A DNA stretch of 64,000 nt from Proteus cibi (GTDB lineage: Bacteria; Pseudomonadota; Gammaproteobacteria; Enterobacterales; Enterobacteriaceae): assembly GCF_003144405.1 (NCBI RefSeq), contig NZ_PENW01000009.1:186001-250000 (forward strand). The letters run 5' to 3'. A program made the translations under genes and the position numbers. Positions 47,950 through 57,817 of the stretch are shown piece by piece. The notes below the pieces were generated by a model. It saw only the letters and a list, made by a program, of their open reading frames with translations. It ran no database searches and was not told the origin of the DNA. Position 1 is the stretch's first letter. Every line of letters starts with the position of its first letter.

Positions 47950-48411
47950 TTATTCCCACCGCTCAGCCGAGTCATAATCACTTTGACGCGCATCAACCCA
48001 TCTGTCTTTATTTTCAGAAAGCCCTTCTTTTTTCCAAAATGGCGCGCGTGTTTTTAAAAAATCCATAATAAATTCAGCGGATTCAAAGGCACTATTACGA
48101 TGAGAACTGGTGACACCCACAAACACGATCTCTTCACCAATATGCAAAGTGCCTACGCGGTGAATAACACTGACGCGTTGCAAAGGCCAACGACCTCTCG
48201 CCTCACTGACAATGTCATTAAGTGCTTTTTCAGTCATACCGGGATAATGTTCAAGCGTAAGCGTACTGACTTCATCCCCGAGGTTATGATTACGAACTTT
48301 TCCCGTAAATGTCACAACAGCACCATCGCTGTCGCACTCGGAAAGCCATTGGTATTCGTCACCAACACTAAAATTTTCGGTTTGCACTGTAATACGAGTT
48401 GATGCGCTCAT
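47950..48411 (-). CDS. moaE: Molybdopterin synthase catalytic subunit MoaE
   Basis: Large subunit of molybdopterin synthase; converts precursor Z to molybdopterin with sulfur carried by MoaD. 153 residues (E. coli 150), with GAVVTFTGKVRNHNLGD, LEHYPGMTEKAL, VGVTSSHRNSAF and the catalytic-lysine region KTRAPFWKKE. The frame extends 24 codons upstream inside moaD, but AGGAGG stands 6 nt before the ATG used; that sequence also encodes the Gly-Gly end of MoaD. Last gene of moaACDE. Confidence 0.96.
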   Translation of the reverse strand: MSASTRITVQTENFSVGDEYQWLSECDSDGAVVTFTGKVRNHNLGDEVSTLTLEHYPGMTEKALNDIVSEARGRWPLQRVSVIHRVGTLHIGEEIVFVGVTSSHRNSAFESAEFIMDFLKTRAPFWKKEGLSENKDRWVDARQSDYDSAERWE

Positions 48412-48412
48412 T

Positions 48413-48658
48413 TTATCCTCCTGTAACAGGTGGGAAAAAGGCGATTTCATCACCATCATTAATAACGTGAGAGCCTTGAACAAAAGATTGATTTACCGCA
48501 GAGAGTAACTTGCCATCTTCTAACGCGAGTGACCAACGTTCACCTTTGGTGATTAATGCCTTACGTAAATCATCGACTGTGTGGTATTCACAATCTAATT
48601 CGAGAGAATCCACACCCACTAATTCACGGACTTGAGCAAAAAAGAGAACTTTAATCAT
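48413..48658 (-). CDS. moaD: Molybdopterin synthase sulfur carrier subunit MoaD
   Basis: Ubiquitin-like sulfur carrier, 81 residues as in E. coli. It ends VTGG: the terminal Gly is adenylated by MoeB and then thiocarboxylated. Its start codon overlaps the moaC stop (ATGA), and its own end carries the Shine-Dalgarno sequence of moaE, so translation of moaC, moaD and moaE is tightly coupled. Confidence 0.96.
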   Translation of the reverse strand: MIKVLFFAQVRELVGVDSLELDCEYHTVDDLRKALITKGERWSLALEDGKLLSAVNQSFVQGSHVINDGDEIAFFPPVTGG

Positions 48659-49134
48659 GCTTCCACCTTAAAATGACCTGATTTACCACCTGTTTTTTCT
48701 AATAAGCGTACAGGTCCTATCACCATATCTTTTTGAACGGCTTTACACATATCATAAATCGTCAACGCGGCGACTGATGCCGCAGTTAATGCTTCCATCT
48801 CAACCCCTGTTTTACCCGTTAAACGGCAAACAGATTCAATGCGAACACGGTTAGATCCAGTGAGTGCTTCTAAACGCACTTCGACTTTAGTTAATAACAG
48901 CGGATGACATAATGGGATCAACTCCCATGTTCTTTTTGCTGCTTGAATACCGGCAATTCTTGCGGTCGCAAAGACATCACCTTTATGATGTTTACCTTCG
49001 GTGATCATGCTTAATGTTTCTGCTGACATTTCAACAAAAGCTTCAGCACGCGCTTCTCGCACTGTTTCAGCTTTAGCGCTAACATCCACCATGTGAGCTT
49101 CACCGGCAGCATTAATATGAGTTAGTTGAGACAT
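48655..49134 (-). CDS. moaC: Cyclic pyranopterin monophosphate synthase MoaC
   Basis: Second enzyme of Moco synthesis, rearranging the MoaA product (3',8-cyclo-dihydroGTP) to cyclic pyranopterin monophosphate. 159 residues (E. coli 161): [33 protein letters not shown] with the conserved His, and [33 protein letters not shown] is about 7 nt before the ATG; a TTG two codons earlier is disfavoured. It directly follows moaA; the moaB gene that lies between them in E. coli is missing. Confidence 0.96.
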   Translation of the reverse strand: MSQLTHINAAGEAHMVDVSAKAETVREARAEAFVEMSAETLSMITEGKHHKGDVFATARIAGIQAAKRTWELIPLCHPLLLTKVEVRLEALTGSNRVRIESVCRLTGKTGVEMEALTAASVAALTIYDMCKAVQKDMVIGPVRLLEKTGGKSGHFKVEA

Positions 49135-49173
49135 GCACAACTCCTGAAATTAACGAAATAACAGAGCGAAAAA

Positions 49174-50154
49174 CTATCCACCAATAACAGATAAATTCGG
49201 TGTGATACCGCTATCACCTTGATGAAGAAAATGCGTTTCTCGTTTATGAAGAAGCCCCCCCTGAATACGCTGTTGTAATGCTTCTTGTTGGCTATCATCA
49301 GCAAGCAAGTCACGTAAAGGAATACCATTTTCACCAAATAGGCAAAGATGAAGATTACCAATAGCTGAAACGCGTAAACGGTTACAAGTTAAACAAAAGT
49401 CTTTTTCATAAGGCATGATCAGACCAATTTCACCTTGATAATCAGGATGGGTAAATACTTGAGCAGGCCCGTCACTACGAGCGCGAGGGATTTGTAACCA
49501 ACCTTCATTCAGTAAGCGCTGGCGAATCACTTCACCAGACAAATGAAAGCGGTTGAAAATATCACTACCGTCACCTGTTTCCATTAATTCAATAAAGCGC
49601 AACTGAATAGGTCGGTCTTTGATCCAATTCAGAAAATCAGGGAGGTTTTTATCATTCACATTGCGCATTAGCACAACGTTTACTTTGACTTTTTCGAAAC
49701 CCGCAGTAAAGGCGGCATCAATACCTTCCATTACTTGGCTAAATTTATCTTGTCCAGTAATGGCATGGAATTGACGAGGATCGAGGCTATCAACACTCAC
49801 GTTAATTGCACTTAAACCTGCATCACGCCATTGGGCAACATCTCTGGATAGACGATAGCCATTGGTTGTTACTGCGATTTTTTTAATTGCCGCATTATCT
49901 TTAATGGTTGCGATAATATCAGTAAAATCACGGCGCATTGTAGGCTCGCCACCTGTTAGGCGAATTTTTTCCGTCCCTAACGCGGAAAAAGAGTGTGTCA
50001 ATCTGCTGATTTCATCTAACGAAAGAAAGGATTTATGACCGTTAGGCTTATAACCATTAGGCAGGCAATAAGTACAACGAAAATTACACACGTCTGTAAT
50101 TGAAAGACGTAAATAAAAAAATTTGCGGGAAAACGCATCAACGAGTTGTTGCAT
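49174..50154 (-). CDS. moaA: GTP 3',8-cyclase MoaA
   Basis: Radical SAM enzyme of the first Moco step. 326 residues (E. coli 329). N-terminal cluster CNFRCTYC near residues 24-31; C-terminal GTP-binding cluster [18 protein letters not shown] near 255-272; and the C-terminal Gly-Gly (SVIGG) needed for activity. GGAAAGG stands before the ATG. A Moco riboswitch covers the leader and a ModE-type operator lies further upstream. Confidence 0.97.
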   Translation of the reverse strand: MQQLVDAFSRKFFYLRLSITDVCNFRCTYCLPNGYKPNGHKSFLSLDEISRLTHSFSALGTEKIRLTGGEPTMRRDFTDIIATIKDNAAIKKIAVTTNGYRLSRDVAQWRDAGLSAINVSVDSLDPRQFHAITGQDKFSQVMEGIDAAFTAGFEKVKVNVVLMRNVNDKNLPDFLNWIKDRPIQLRFIELMETGDGSDIFNRFHLSGEVIRQRLLNEGWLQIPRARSDGPAQVFTHPDYQGEIGLIMPYEKDFCLTCNRLRVSAIGNLHLCLFGENGIPLRDLLADDSQQEALQQRIQGGLLHKRETHFLHQGDSGITPNLSVIGG

Positions 50155-50169
50155 AGTAACACCTTTCCA

Positions 50170-50277
50170 AATCGGGAGATGCGGGCATTTCTACCTTGCA
50201 CCCTGGTGACTTGTTTCGTCACGGCCAGAACATCATATCTTGTAACCACATGACTTAGACGTTAAGGCTAGGAGTTA
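50170..50277 (-). promoter_or_regulatory. Molybdenum cofactor (Moco) riboswitch in the moaA leader
   Basis: On the minus strand, the leader starts ACTCCTAGCC and ends AATGCCCGCATCTCCCGAT just before the moaA Shine-Dalgarno region, with GGCCGTGACG...GTCACC helices between. These conserved blocks and their spacing fit the Moco RNA motif known from E. coli moaA, where cofactor binding lowers expression. Assigned from remembered consensus; a covariance model search was not possible here. Confidence 0.85.
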
Positions 50278-50565
50278 ATCTTTACCTGTTTTTCACAGGT
50301 TTCTAATACCTATATATTTATTGTGGATTCTACCTGCTAATTTTTCAAAAAGCGAACAATGTTTTCGCTATATAATTTACAATACAACGACTTACAACAC
50401 TTTAATCACGCTACTTACATAAGTAAAAACACTTTCATTGATTAAATATTAGGCTATAAAAAGTAAAATTAAATTAGGAATGTGATGAAATCACGTCGTG
50501 ATCATAGGCTTAAAATTTAATTGTGATAAATTAGCGGCAAATTTTTAAAGATGAGTAGAACAAAT
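50278..50565. other. Divergent moaA-yvcK control region
   Basis: Holds a ModE-type operator at 50365-50390, a small hairpin ACCTGT/ACAGGT at 50285-50300, and a set of spaced GTGAT/ATCAC elements at 50482-50527 next to yvcK. No gene supported. Confidence 0.6.
50365..50390. promoter_or_regulatory. ModE-type operator upstream of moaA
   Basis: TCGCTATATA-N6-AATACAACGA. The left arm is 10 of 10 and the right arm 8 of 10 against the E. coli modA operator halves (TCGCTATATA, TATATAACGA), with the exact 6-bp spacer. ModE with molybdate represses modABC and activates moaA in E. coli, so molybdate-dependent activation is the likely effect. It lies about 90 nt upstream of the riboswitch. Confidence 0.7.
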
Positions 50566-51504
50566 ATGCGAAATCGCACGCTAAGTGATTTAGATCGTGT
50601 TGTTGCCCTGGGTGGTGGTCATGGCCTTGGACGTGTGCTTTCAGCACTCTCCTACTTAGGCTCTCGTCTTACTGGTATTGTTACAACAACAGACAATGGC
50701 GGTTCTACTGGCCGTATTCGCCAAGAAGAAGGTGGCATTGCGTGGGGAGATATGCGCAATTGTATTAATCAGTTAATTACTGAGCCTTCTGTTGCTTCTG
50801 CAATGTTTGAATACCGTTTTTCGGGTACAGGCGAATTAGCAGGACATAATTTAGGTAATCTCATGCTTAAAGCACTTGATAACTTAAGTGTTCGACCTTT
50901 AGAAGCCATTAATCTTATCCGTGGATTATTAAGAGTGAATGCTCACCTTATTCCTATGTCTGAACAAGCCGTTGACCTTATGGCGATAGACGACCAAGGA
51001 AATGAGATTTATGGTGAGGTCAATGTTGATATTTTACCGAAGATCCCCAAAAAACTTGATCTCTATCCTAAAGTACCCACTACACGAGAAGCCATAGAAG
51101 CGATTGAACAAGCAGATTTGATCTTAATTGGTCCAGGTAGCTTTTTTACCAGTTTAATGCCTTTATTATTACTGCCAGAGCTTGCACAAGCCTTGCGCCG
51201 TAGCAGTGCAACAACGATTTATATTGGCAATTTAGGTAAAGAACTAAGCCCTGCGGCTGCCAGTATGACGATGTCTGATAAAATCGCTATGATGGAAAAT
51301 TATATTGGTTTACAAACAATAGATGCGGTGATCATTAGCCCTGAAACACAATATGAATCAATGAAAGGTCGATTAATTGTGCAAGCTCAATTGGAAGCCA
51401 AAGATATTCCTTATCGTCACGACCGCCATCTATTAAGCAAAGCTATTGAGTTAACATTGCAGCAATTAGGGCAACGTAATGCATCACCTCAAGCTATTAA
51501 ATAG
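50566..51504 (+). CDS. yvcK: YvcK/YbhK family protein (gluconeogenesis factor)
   Basis: 312 residues of the CofD-like/YvcK family: [49 protein letters not shown] and [17 protein letters not shown]. coli YbhK (302) is the counterpart. B. subtilis YvcK binds UDP-sugars and is needed on gluconeogenic carbon sources for cell shape; the enteric role is less clear. The ATG chosen aligns with E. coli; another ATG five codons earlier is equally possible, as no strong Shine-Dalgarno sequence decides. A 15-nt tandem duplication spans the stop codon. Confidence 0.92.
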   Translation: MRNRTLSDLDRVVALGGGHGLGRVLSALSYLGSRLTGIVTTTDNGGSTGRIRQEEGGIAWGDMRNCINQLITEPSVASAMFEYRFSGTGELAGHNLGNLMLKALDNLSVRPLEAINLIRGLLRVNAHLIPMSEQAVDLMAIDDQGNEIYGEVNVDILPKIPKKLDLYPKVPTTREAIEAIEQADLILIGPGSFFTSLMPLLLLPELAQALRRSSATTIYIGNLGKELSPAAASMTMSDKIAMMENYIGLQTIDAVIISPETQYESMKGRLIVQAQLEAKDIPYRHDRHLLSKAIELTLQQLGQRNASPQAIK

Positions 51505-51527
51505 TATTTAATTAAATAGTATTTAAT
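51498..51527 (+). repeat. 15-nt tandem duplication at the end of yvcK
   Basis: TAAATAGTATTTAAT occurs twice head to tail. The first copy contains the yvcK stop codon TAG; the second lies just beyond. Confidence 0.85.
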
Positions 51528-51540
51528 TACCTACTTTCAT

Positions 51541-51578
51541 AAAAAAACCGCATCGGCAAACAGCAAATGCGGTTTTTT
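51541..51578 (+). terminator. Terminator of yvcK
   Basis: Stem AAAACCGCAT/ATGCGGTTTT with a 13-nt loop and T-run. It also serves the convergent DUF1266 gene through the A-run on the left. Confidence 0.88.
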
Positions 51579-51620
51579 GTTGGTAAAAACACAATATCAC
51601 TATTGGTTTTCAACGTATTA

Positions 51621-52571
51621 TTAGCTATTAAGGTGCTTTAATGTAATACGCTGGCTAATCACTTCTTCAATTTCGTCAAGTGTCATTGGTACATCATTTT
51701 TCATCAGACCAAGACCTGCCACAGTACGAGAAAACGACATTAAATCTAATGGAGGTAACTCCATGATCCAATTCTCTTCTGTTGCCAACGTATCTTCTGC
51801 ATTTAGAATATTTTGTATCACATCCGTAAAAGCTTGATGTGAAGAGACCCAATCTTGATCACCACTTGCCCAAAACCAACGAGTAGCAATAAAGTTTCTC
51901 CACATATCTTCCCAACCATCATAGATCCGACGCAACATTGATGCGCTCATTAATGACCAGGTTTGGGCTTCTTGTTGAGTAATATAACCTTGCTGGCAAC
52001 CTTCTAAACAGAGCTTGTTAAAACGACAGAGATCCCAAATAAGGTATTTCACATTTTGGATATTCATGCGATTTGTGCTCATCATATCGATTTGCCATAA
52101 ACGCTCATTTTTATCGTGTTCAGTTAACTCAGAAAGTAAAATATCATTTTTTAATGACTGAACATCGTCTTCTTTACCATCCAAAATTTGGTCACGTAGC
52201 TGATAAAAATCATTCGTGTGACCTTGAGTAAGCAACCAAAAGAGTTGATAGACTAAATCCCAACGGTCGTTAATTCCCCAACCTGCTGATAATCCACCAT
52301 CATCTTTACCTTGATCATATTCGTTATAAGCCCACTCATTCATTGCGGCATAAGGCGCTGCAACATATAGACCCCATTCGTTGGGTAACAACTGATCTGC
52401 CGGATTTTCTACTTTAGATAAAATAGGCTCCTGCCCTGTAGTTGATGATTTTTGCAACTCACTATCTTGTACAGCAAATTTTCGTAGCCATTTAAAAAGT
52501 ATAATAAGAAGAATAACACCAAGAATTACCCCAGCAGAGCTAGGAAACCCTGCATAAACATAACCACTCAT
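51621..52571 (-). CDS. DUF1266 domain protein with N-terminal membrane anchor
   Basis: 316 residues. One membrane segment at about 12-28 (SAGVILGVILLIILFKW), a variable linker to about residue 60, then a Trp-rich helical DUF1266 domain with SAGWGINDRWDLVYQLFWLL near residue 94 and YIWDLCRFN-type and GWEDMWRNF stretches further on. Function unknown; E. coli YbeU and YbeR contain this domain. Inserted between yvcK and uvrB, which are adjacent in E. coli. No partner gene is evident. Confidence 0.75.
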   Translation of the reverse strand: MSGYVYAGFPSSAGVILGVILLIILFKWLRKFAVQDSELQKSSTTGQEPILSKVENPADQLLPNEWGLYVAAPYAAMNEWAYNEYDQGKDDGGLSAGWGINDRWDLVYQLFWLLTQGHTNDFYQLRDQILDGKEDDVQSLKNDILLSELTEHDKNERLWQIDMMSTNRMNIQNVKYLIWDLCRFNKLCLEGCQQGYITQQEAQTWSLMSASMLRRIYDGWEDMWRNFIATRWFWASGDQDWVSSHQAFTDVIQNILNAEDTLATEENWIMELPPLDLMSFSRTVAGLGLMKNDVPMTLDEIEEVISQRITLKHLNS

Positions 52572-52689
52572 TCACTGTCCTTAATGTCTTTTTATCTTTG
52601 TAAATAATTGACGCTTTGTTTGTGGTGATATTTAAACAGTTGCACGCCATTAAGGGAATATCAAACAAAGCAAAAAATGGAAGATAGAA

Positions 52690-52710
52690 GGTAAAAAGGG
52701 ATAATCCCTT
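52690..52710 (-). terminator. Terminator downstream of uvrB
   Basis: On the minus strand AAGGGA-TTA-TCCCTT is followed by a T-run. A second GGGATA/TATCCC element lies just upstream of it. Confidence 0.6.
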
Positions 52711-52757
52711 AAAAATACGGATATCCCTTTATCGCTTTGTGACCTTAATTTCGCTAA

Positions 52758-54767
52758 CTAAGAGTTCGCAATAAATTGAGCACGTAATGCTTGCAACTTA
52801 TCACGCGTACTCGCCGCTTTCTCAAATTCAAGATCTTTTGCATATTGATACATTTCGGCTTCTAAACGTTGGATCTCTTTTTCCAATTCAGCCGTTGATA
52901 ACAACGGATAATTTTCATGAATATCTGTTGCTTTATGCCCTTTCTTATTTCGCCCTTGCGTAGGTTGACCAATCTTAAGAATATCACCCACTTTTTTATT
53001 TAATCCTTTAGGCACAATGCCATGCTCAAGATTAAACTGTTGCTGTTTCTCTCGACGACGTTCTGTTTCACTTATTGCTTTTGCCATTGAATCCGTAATT
53101 TTATCGCCATATAAAATGGCTTTACCTTCAAGGTTACGTGCAGCACGACCAATGGTCTGAATCAATGAGCGTTCTGAACGTAAGAAGCCCTCTTTATCAG
53201 CATCTAAAATCGCCACTAAAGAGACTTCTGGCATATCTAAACCTTCTCGAAGTAAGTTGATACCCACCAATACATCAAATTCACCTAAGCGCAAATCACG
53301 AATAATTTCGACACGTTCAACAGTATCAATGTCAGAGTGTAAATAGCGAACTCGTTCACCATGCTCTTCTAGATATTCGGTTAAGTCTTCAGCCATTCGT
53401 TTTGTCAGTGTTGTCACCAGTACACGCTCATTTTTTGCGGCACGAATACGAATTTCAGAGAGTAAATCATCAACTTGTGTGGCAACAGGTCGCACCTCAA
53501 CAATGGGATCAAGTAAACCTGTTGGTCTTACAACTTGCTCAACAATTTCATCACCCGATTTTTCAAGTTCATATTTACCCGGTGTTGCTGAAACATAAAT
53601 CGTTTGTGGGGCTAACGCCTCAAACTCTTCAAAACGTAATGGACGGTTATCAAGCGCAGAAGGTAAACGGAAGCCATATTCAACTAAGGTTTCTTTACGT
53701 GAGCGGTCGCCTTTATACATTCCGCCAATTTGAGGAATAGTAACGTGTGATTCATCAATCACTAATAAACCGTTAGCAGGAAGGTAATCAAACAGGGTTG
53801 GTGGTGGTTCACCAGGGCCTCTACCTGATAAATAGCGTGAATAGTTTTCGATACCAGAGCAATAGCCCAACTCATTCATCATTTCGAGATCAAATTGAGT
53901 ACGCTGTGTCACACGTTGCTCTTCGACGAGCTTATCGTTAGCTAAAAGGACTTTGCGCCTATCAGCGAGTTCTTTTTTGATTTCTTCCATCGCTTCAAGA
54001 ATACGTTCGCGTGGGGTGACATAGTGCGTTTTAGGATAAACGGTAAAGCGAGGCACATTGTAGTGAATTTGCCCCGTTAAAGGATCAAACAGTGAAAGGC
54101 GTTCGACTTCTTCATCAAATAGCTCAACACGTAATGCATAATCATCAGATTCAGCAGGAAAGATATCAATGACTTCACCACGTACGCGAAATGTCCCCCG
54201 CTGAAAGGCTTGATCGTTGCGAGTATATTGTAAATCAGCAAGGCGACGTAAAATGGCACGTTGGTCGATTATCATACCGTTAGTCAGATGAAGCATCATT
54301 TTTAAATAGCTATCAGGATCACCTAAACCGTAGATAGCCGAAACCGATGACACAACAATAACGTCTTTACGTTCTAATAAGGCTTTCGTCGCAGATAGAC
54401 GCATTTGTTCGATATGTTCGTTAACAGAAGCATCTTTTTCAATAAAAGTATCAGAGCTTGGAACATACGCTTCGGGCTGATAATAATCATAATAAGAAAC
54501 AAAGTATTCCACTGCATTTTCAGGGAAAAATTCTTTCATCTCACTATAAAGCTGCGCTGCCAATGTTTTATTGGGCGCCAACACCATAGTTGGACGATTT
54601 AGGTTGGCAATCACATTGGCAATCGTAAAGGTTTTACCTGAGCCGGTTACCCCTAAAAGAGTTTGATGAGCAAGACCATCATCTAATCCTTCACAGAGTG
54701 AGGCAATAGCGGCAGGTTGGTCACCACCCGGTTTAAATTCAGAATGCAGTTTGAAATCTTTGCTCAT
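52758..54767 (-). CDS. uvrB: Excinuclease ABC subunit B
   Basis: Damage-verifying helicase-like subunit of nucleotide excision repair. 669 residues (E. coli 673). Walker A GVTGSGKT at 39-46; beta-hairpin region [21 protein letters not shown] near residue 95; helicase motifs [13 protein letters not shown] and QTIGRAARN; a C-terminal UVR domain ([21 protein letters not shown]) that contacts UvrC. GGAG precedes the ATG. A LexA box lies about 32 nt upstream, as expected for an SOS gene. Confidence 0.98.
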   Translation of the reverse strand: MSKDFKLHSEFKPGGDQPAAIASLCEGLDDGLAHQTLLGVTGSGKTFTIANVIANLNRPTMVLAPNKTLAAQLYSEMKEFFPENAVEYFVSYYDYYQPEAYVPSSDTFIEKDASVNEHIEQMRLSATKALLERKDVIVVSSVSAIYGLGDPDSYLKMMLHLTNGMIIDQRAILRRLADLQYTRNDQAFQRGTFRVRGEVIDIFPAESDDYALRVELFDEEVERLSLFDPLTGQIHYNVPRFTVYPKTHYVTPRERILEAMEEIKKELADRRKVLLANDKLVEEQRVTQRTQFDLEMMNELGYCSGIENYSRYLSGRGPGEPPPTLFDYLPANGLLVIDESHVTIPQIGGMYKGDRSRKETLVEYGFRLPSALDNRPLRFEEFEALAPQTIYVSATPGKYELEKSGDEIVEQVVRPTGLLDPIVEVRPVATQVDDLLSEIRIRAAKNERVLVTTLTKRMAEDLTEYLEEHGERVRYLHSDIDTVERVEIIRDLRLGEFDVLVGINLLREGLDMPEVSLVAILDADKEGFLRSERSLIQTIGRAARNLEGKAILYGDKITDSMAKAISETERRREKQQQFNLEHGIVPKGLNKKVGDILKIGQPTQGRNKKGHKATDIHENYPLLSTAELEKEIQRLEAEMYQYAKDLEFEKAASTRDKLQALRAQFIANS

Positions 54768-54798
54768 GTTTTCTTCTCCTTGCTGACACTCCTTATGA

Positions 54799-54818
54799 TA
54801 CTGGATAAAAATCCAGCT
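54799..54818 (-). promoter_or_regulatory. LexA (SOS) box of uvrB
   Basis: TACTGGATAAAAATCCAGCT has the CTG-N10-CAG core and good outer bases. E. coli uvrB is LexA-repressed. Confidence 0.8.
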
Positions 54819-55075
54819 TCAATCTCTATCTCATAAAATTTATCTGAATAATTAGCCTAAGTTATCCCCAGTTTTGGAACTGGATTTTTTTCAAAAAGGC
54901 AACCCCCTTTTTTGTTAATTATTCAAAGAGACACACTGACACCACCGGTTCTATTGATTTTATTTAATTAATTGATATATAAAGATTAAAAATAAAAGTT
55001 GAGAATAACGCCAATCTTTAGCAATGCCTTGTGTTCTCTCTATTCAGAGTATTTTTATAATGGTAATACACAAGG

Positions 55076-55100
55076 TTATCCACAGGAATAGTGGATAACT
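55076..55100. promoter_or_regulatory. Pair of DnaA boxes upstream of uvrB
   Basis: TTATCCACA at 55076-55084 is a perfect DnaA box; 55092-55100 on the other strand reads AGTTATCCAC, with a near-consensus TTATCCACT. DnaA binding upstream of uvrB has been reported in E. coli. Confidence 0.6.
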
Positions 55101-55235
55101 AGACAAAGTTGTTATCTCTCGGTAGGTTACGTCTTTTTTTCCACCTTAAAATATCCCTAAAAATTGGCAAAATTTATTTTTTTTATTTTTTTATTGGTAT
55201 AAAAAATAGACTTTTATAATTTACTTCATAACGAC

Positions 55236-55922
55236 CTATCGACTTTGTTTTAAACAGGAAAGGTCAAGATAAGGAGTAAAATTATGCTCTTTTACTTCGT
55301 TTAAGTAGGGTATTTTGCCTAAGAATGGCGCTTTAATATGCTGTTTTAGTGTTGCCAGATATTCTTTCTGATATCGCCCTGCCGGTTCAACTTCATTTGC
55401 AACCCAACCCGCCAATGTTAAACCAGACTGAATAATTGCTTGCTGCGTTAATAACGCATGATTAATGCAACCCAGTTTAACACCCACGGTCAAAATAACA
55501 GGTAACTTTTCATTGATAGCCCAATCAGAGAAAAATTGATTTTCTGACAATGGTGTAAACCAACCACCAGCACCTTCAACTAAAACCCAATCAGCTTGCT
55601 GCTTTAAGTAAGACAAGCCTTCTGACATTACATTAAAATCAATAGGCTGATTCATTTCTTGGCTGACAATATGTGGCGATGTGGGCGTTTCAAAACAGTA
55701 AGGGTTCACGCGATGATAATCTAACTCTACCGTACTGAATTTTTGTAGTGTAAGTGCATCTGAATTACGTAACCCTTCATTTAGCCACTCACTTCCTGAT
55801 GCTACAGGCTTATAGCCCGCCGTTTGATACCCTTGATGCGCCGCACATTGTAATAGAGCACTACTGACTACGGTTTTACCCACTTCTGTATCTGTACCCG
55901 TCAAAAAATATGTTTTAGTCAT
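55236..55922 (-). CDS. bioD: Dethiobiotin synthetase
   Basis: ATP-dependent carboxylation of 7,8-diaminopelargonate to dethiobiotin. 228 residues (E. coli BioD1 225). P-loop GTDTEVGKT at 9-17; substrate motifs KPVASGSE and VEGAGGWFTPL. Last gene of bioBFCD; its start overlaps the end of bioC by 8 nt. Confidence 0.95.
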   Translation of the reverse strand: MTKTYFLTGTDTEVGKTVVSSALLQCAAHQGYQTAGYKPVASGSEWLNEGLRNSDALTLQKFSTVELDYHRVNPYCFETPTSPHIVSQEMNQPIDFNVMSEGLSYLKQQADWVLVEGAGGWFTPLSENQFFSDWAINEKLPVILTVGVKLGCINHALLTQQAIIQSGLTLAGWVANEVEPAGRYQKEYLATLKQHIKAPFLGKIPYLNEVKEHNFTPYLDLSCLKQSR

Positions 55923-56679
55923 GTGATACTCTTCCTATAATAATTTGATAAGTAAGTAAATATTTGCCAAACTCTTTTTTCCATACATGGTCTAATGCAC
56001 GAAATTTCTGTCGTGTCATTAACCCTTTCTGTCGATCCCCTTGTACAAAATTGGCGCCAACGCCCTTCAAAGACGCAAAGAGCGACTGTAATGAATCATA
56101 TCGTTCGGTGACCGTTTCAAGAGACAATTGGTAATGAAAACCACAACACGCTTTCTCAATCTCGTGAAGTGATAAAAAAGGATTCACATGAGGATGTTGA
56201 TCAAGAGATTGCCAAGCTTCTCTGACTTCTTGTAATGTCGACGTAGCCAGTGTTGAGAAATAAAGTGCGCCTTTTACATTGACGGTATTCATTAATGTTT
56301 TAATCGCGCCAGATAAATCATCACACCACTGCATCGCTAAATTACTAAATACAATGTCCACACTTTGTGGTGCCATCGCGCAATGCTCGATATCACTTTG
56401 TAAGTAACCATCAGCCCGCTGTTGCTGTTTTGCTACCTGTAACATGGTGTGTGACAGATCAAGTGCAATCACAAATTTGCCTTGTTGCTTCCATTTTTGA
56501 CTGAAATATCCTGTCCCACACCCAGCATCTAACACGATATTGCCACTATCATGACGTGCTAAATCCATTAATTTATTACCGCTATAGCGCTGAATATTGG
56601 CGTGATTATCGTAATGAACAGCGGCTTTACCAAATGTTTGAGCGATACGTTGTTTATCTGTTTTGACTGAAGAAAGCAT
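55915..56679 (-). CDS. bioC: Malonyl-ACP O-methyltransferase BioC
   Basis: Methylates malonyl-ACP so fatty-acid enzymes can build pimeloyl-ACP methyl ester. 254 residues. SAM motif [16 protein letters not shown] near residue 49, then ALDLSHTML and [11 protein letters not shown] as in E. coli BioC (251). Its start overlaps bioF by 26 nt and its end overlaps bioD by 8 nt, so translation is coupled. bioH, the partner esterase, is not in the window. Confidence 0.93.
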   Translation of the reverse strand: MLSSVKTDKQRIAQTFGKAAVHYDNHANIQRYSGNKLMDLARHDSGNIVLDAGCGTGYFSQKWKQQGKFVIALDLSHTMLQVAKQQQRADGYLQSDIEHCAMAPQSVDIVFSNLAMQWCDDLSGAIKTLMNTVNVKGALYFSTLATSTLQEVREAWQSLDQHPHVNPFLSLHEIEKACCGFHYQLSLETVTERYDSLQSLFASLKGVGANFVQGDRQKGLMTRQKFRALDHVWKKEFGKYLLTYQIIIGRVSHD

Positions 56680-57817
56680 GAAGCGTCTCGATTAACAGCT
56701 TAATATCTGAAAGATGATGGCGAGTGGTTAACGTTATTCGTAAACGTGCACTTTGAGGAGGTACAGTAGGTGGAAAAATTGCCTTTACCCAAAGTCCTTT
56801 AGATTGCAGATAATCTGAAAGTGTTTGGCATAATCGTTCATCACCAATAATTAATGGCTGAATAGCCGTTTCTGAAGGTAACAATTTAACAGGCAGTGAC
56901 ATTACACCTTGGCGAAAAGTATTAATTAATTGTTGAAGATATTCCCGTTCATGATCCGCTTGCTTAATAACATTCAGAGCGGCATTTAAAGTAATCGCTT
57001 GTGCTGGTGGCATTGATGTACTGTAAATAAGATGGCGAGCATATTGTTCAAAAAATGCTGCCGTTGTCTTGTTACAAAGTACAGCAGCACCACTGACACC
57101 AAAAGCTTTACCAAACGTGACGACCAATATGTCAGGTTTAATACCTACTTCATGACAACTACCTCGACCTTCTTTACCTAAAACACCAATGCCATGCGCA
57201 TCATCAACCATTAACCATGCATGATGTTTCTGGCTTATTGTTGCTATTTCTCTTAATGGCGCTTTATCCCCATCCATACTAAATACCCCTTCTGTTACTA
57301 CCAAGGTTTTATTAGCTGACGTTTTATTAAATCGTTGAGATAAAGAGTCAGGAGAGTTGTGTAAAAATCGCCATAATGTGGCGGGTGATAATACTGCGGC
57401 TTCCATTAGTGATGCATGACAAAGTTTATCTGCAATAATGGCATCGTCTTTTTCTAGTAATGCCGAAATCACACCTTGGTTAGCACTATAACCGGATGAA
57501 AATAACAGCGCATTATCGTAACCTAACCAATCTGCAAGATGCTGTTCTAATTGTGCATGAGCTTGTGTAAATCCGGTGATATGCCCTGATCCACCACTGC
57601 CTACACCGTATTCATCAGCACCTTGTTGCCATGCTTTAATGACGTCTGCATGTTGGCTAATACCTAAATAATCATTGCCTGAAAAGTTAAGGTATTTTTC
57701 GCCCGACATTGTGATCAAAAAACGTCCATCCACTTGTTTGATCACTTTGCGTTTTCGCCATAATGGCGTATTTCTACGCACATTAAGTTTTTCATCTAAA
57801 TAGGTTTTCCAGCTCAT
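56654..57817 (-). CDS. bioF: 8-amino-7-oxononanoate synthase
   Basis: PLP enzyme condensing pimeloyl-ACP with alanine. 387 residues (E. coli 384). Alpha-oxoamine synthase features: [32 protein letters not shown] and the Schiff-base lysine in [12 protein letters not shown] near residue 238. Starts on the last base of the bioB stop (TAATG). Confidence 0.96.
   Translation of the reverse strand: MSWKTYLDEKLNVRRNTPLWRKRKVIKQVDGRFLITMSGEKYLNFSGNDYLGISQHADVIKAWQQGADEYGVGSGGSGHITGFTQAHAQLEQHLADWLGYDNALLFSSGYSANQGVISALLEKDDAIIADKLCHASLMEAAVLSPATLWRFLHNSPDSLSQRFNKTSANKTLVVTEGVFSMDGDKAPLREIATISQKHHAWLMVDDAHGIGVLGKEGRGSCHEVGIKPDILVVTFGKAFGVSGAAVLCNKTTAAFFEQYARHLIYSTSMPPAQAITLNAALNVIKQADHEREYLQQLINTFRQGVMSLPVKLLPSETAIQPLIIGDERLCQTLSDYLQSKGLWVKAIFPPTVPPQSARLRITLTTRHHLSDIKLLIETLHAFFSQNR

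Larger units (their letters stand above)
54768..55235. other. uvrB upstream region: LexA box and DnaA boxes
   Basis: A 468-nt gap between uvrB and bioD. It holds a LexA box next to uvrB, a CCAGTT/AACTGG inverted repeat at 54850-54865, a perfect DnaA box with an inverted near-copy about 300 nt upstream of uvrB, and then long T/A runs up to the bioD stop. No gene supported and no good terminator for bioD recognised. Confidence 0.65.

Noticed and set aside
54850-54865. CCAGTT-N4-AACTGG followed by T-run near uvrB
   Set aside because: Looks like a terminator on the plus strand, but no plus-strand gene precedes it; a second LexA box is excluded because the spacing is wrong.
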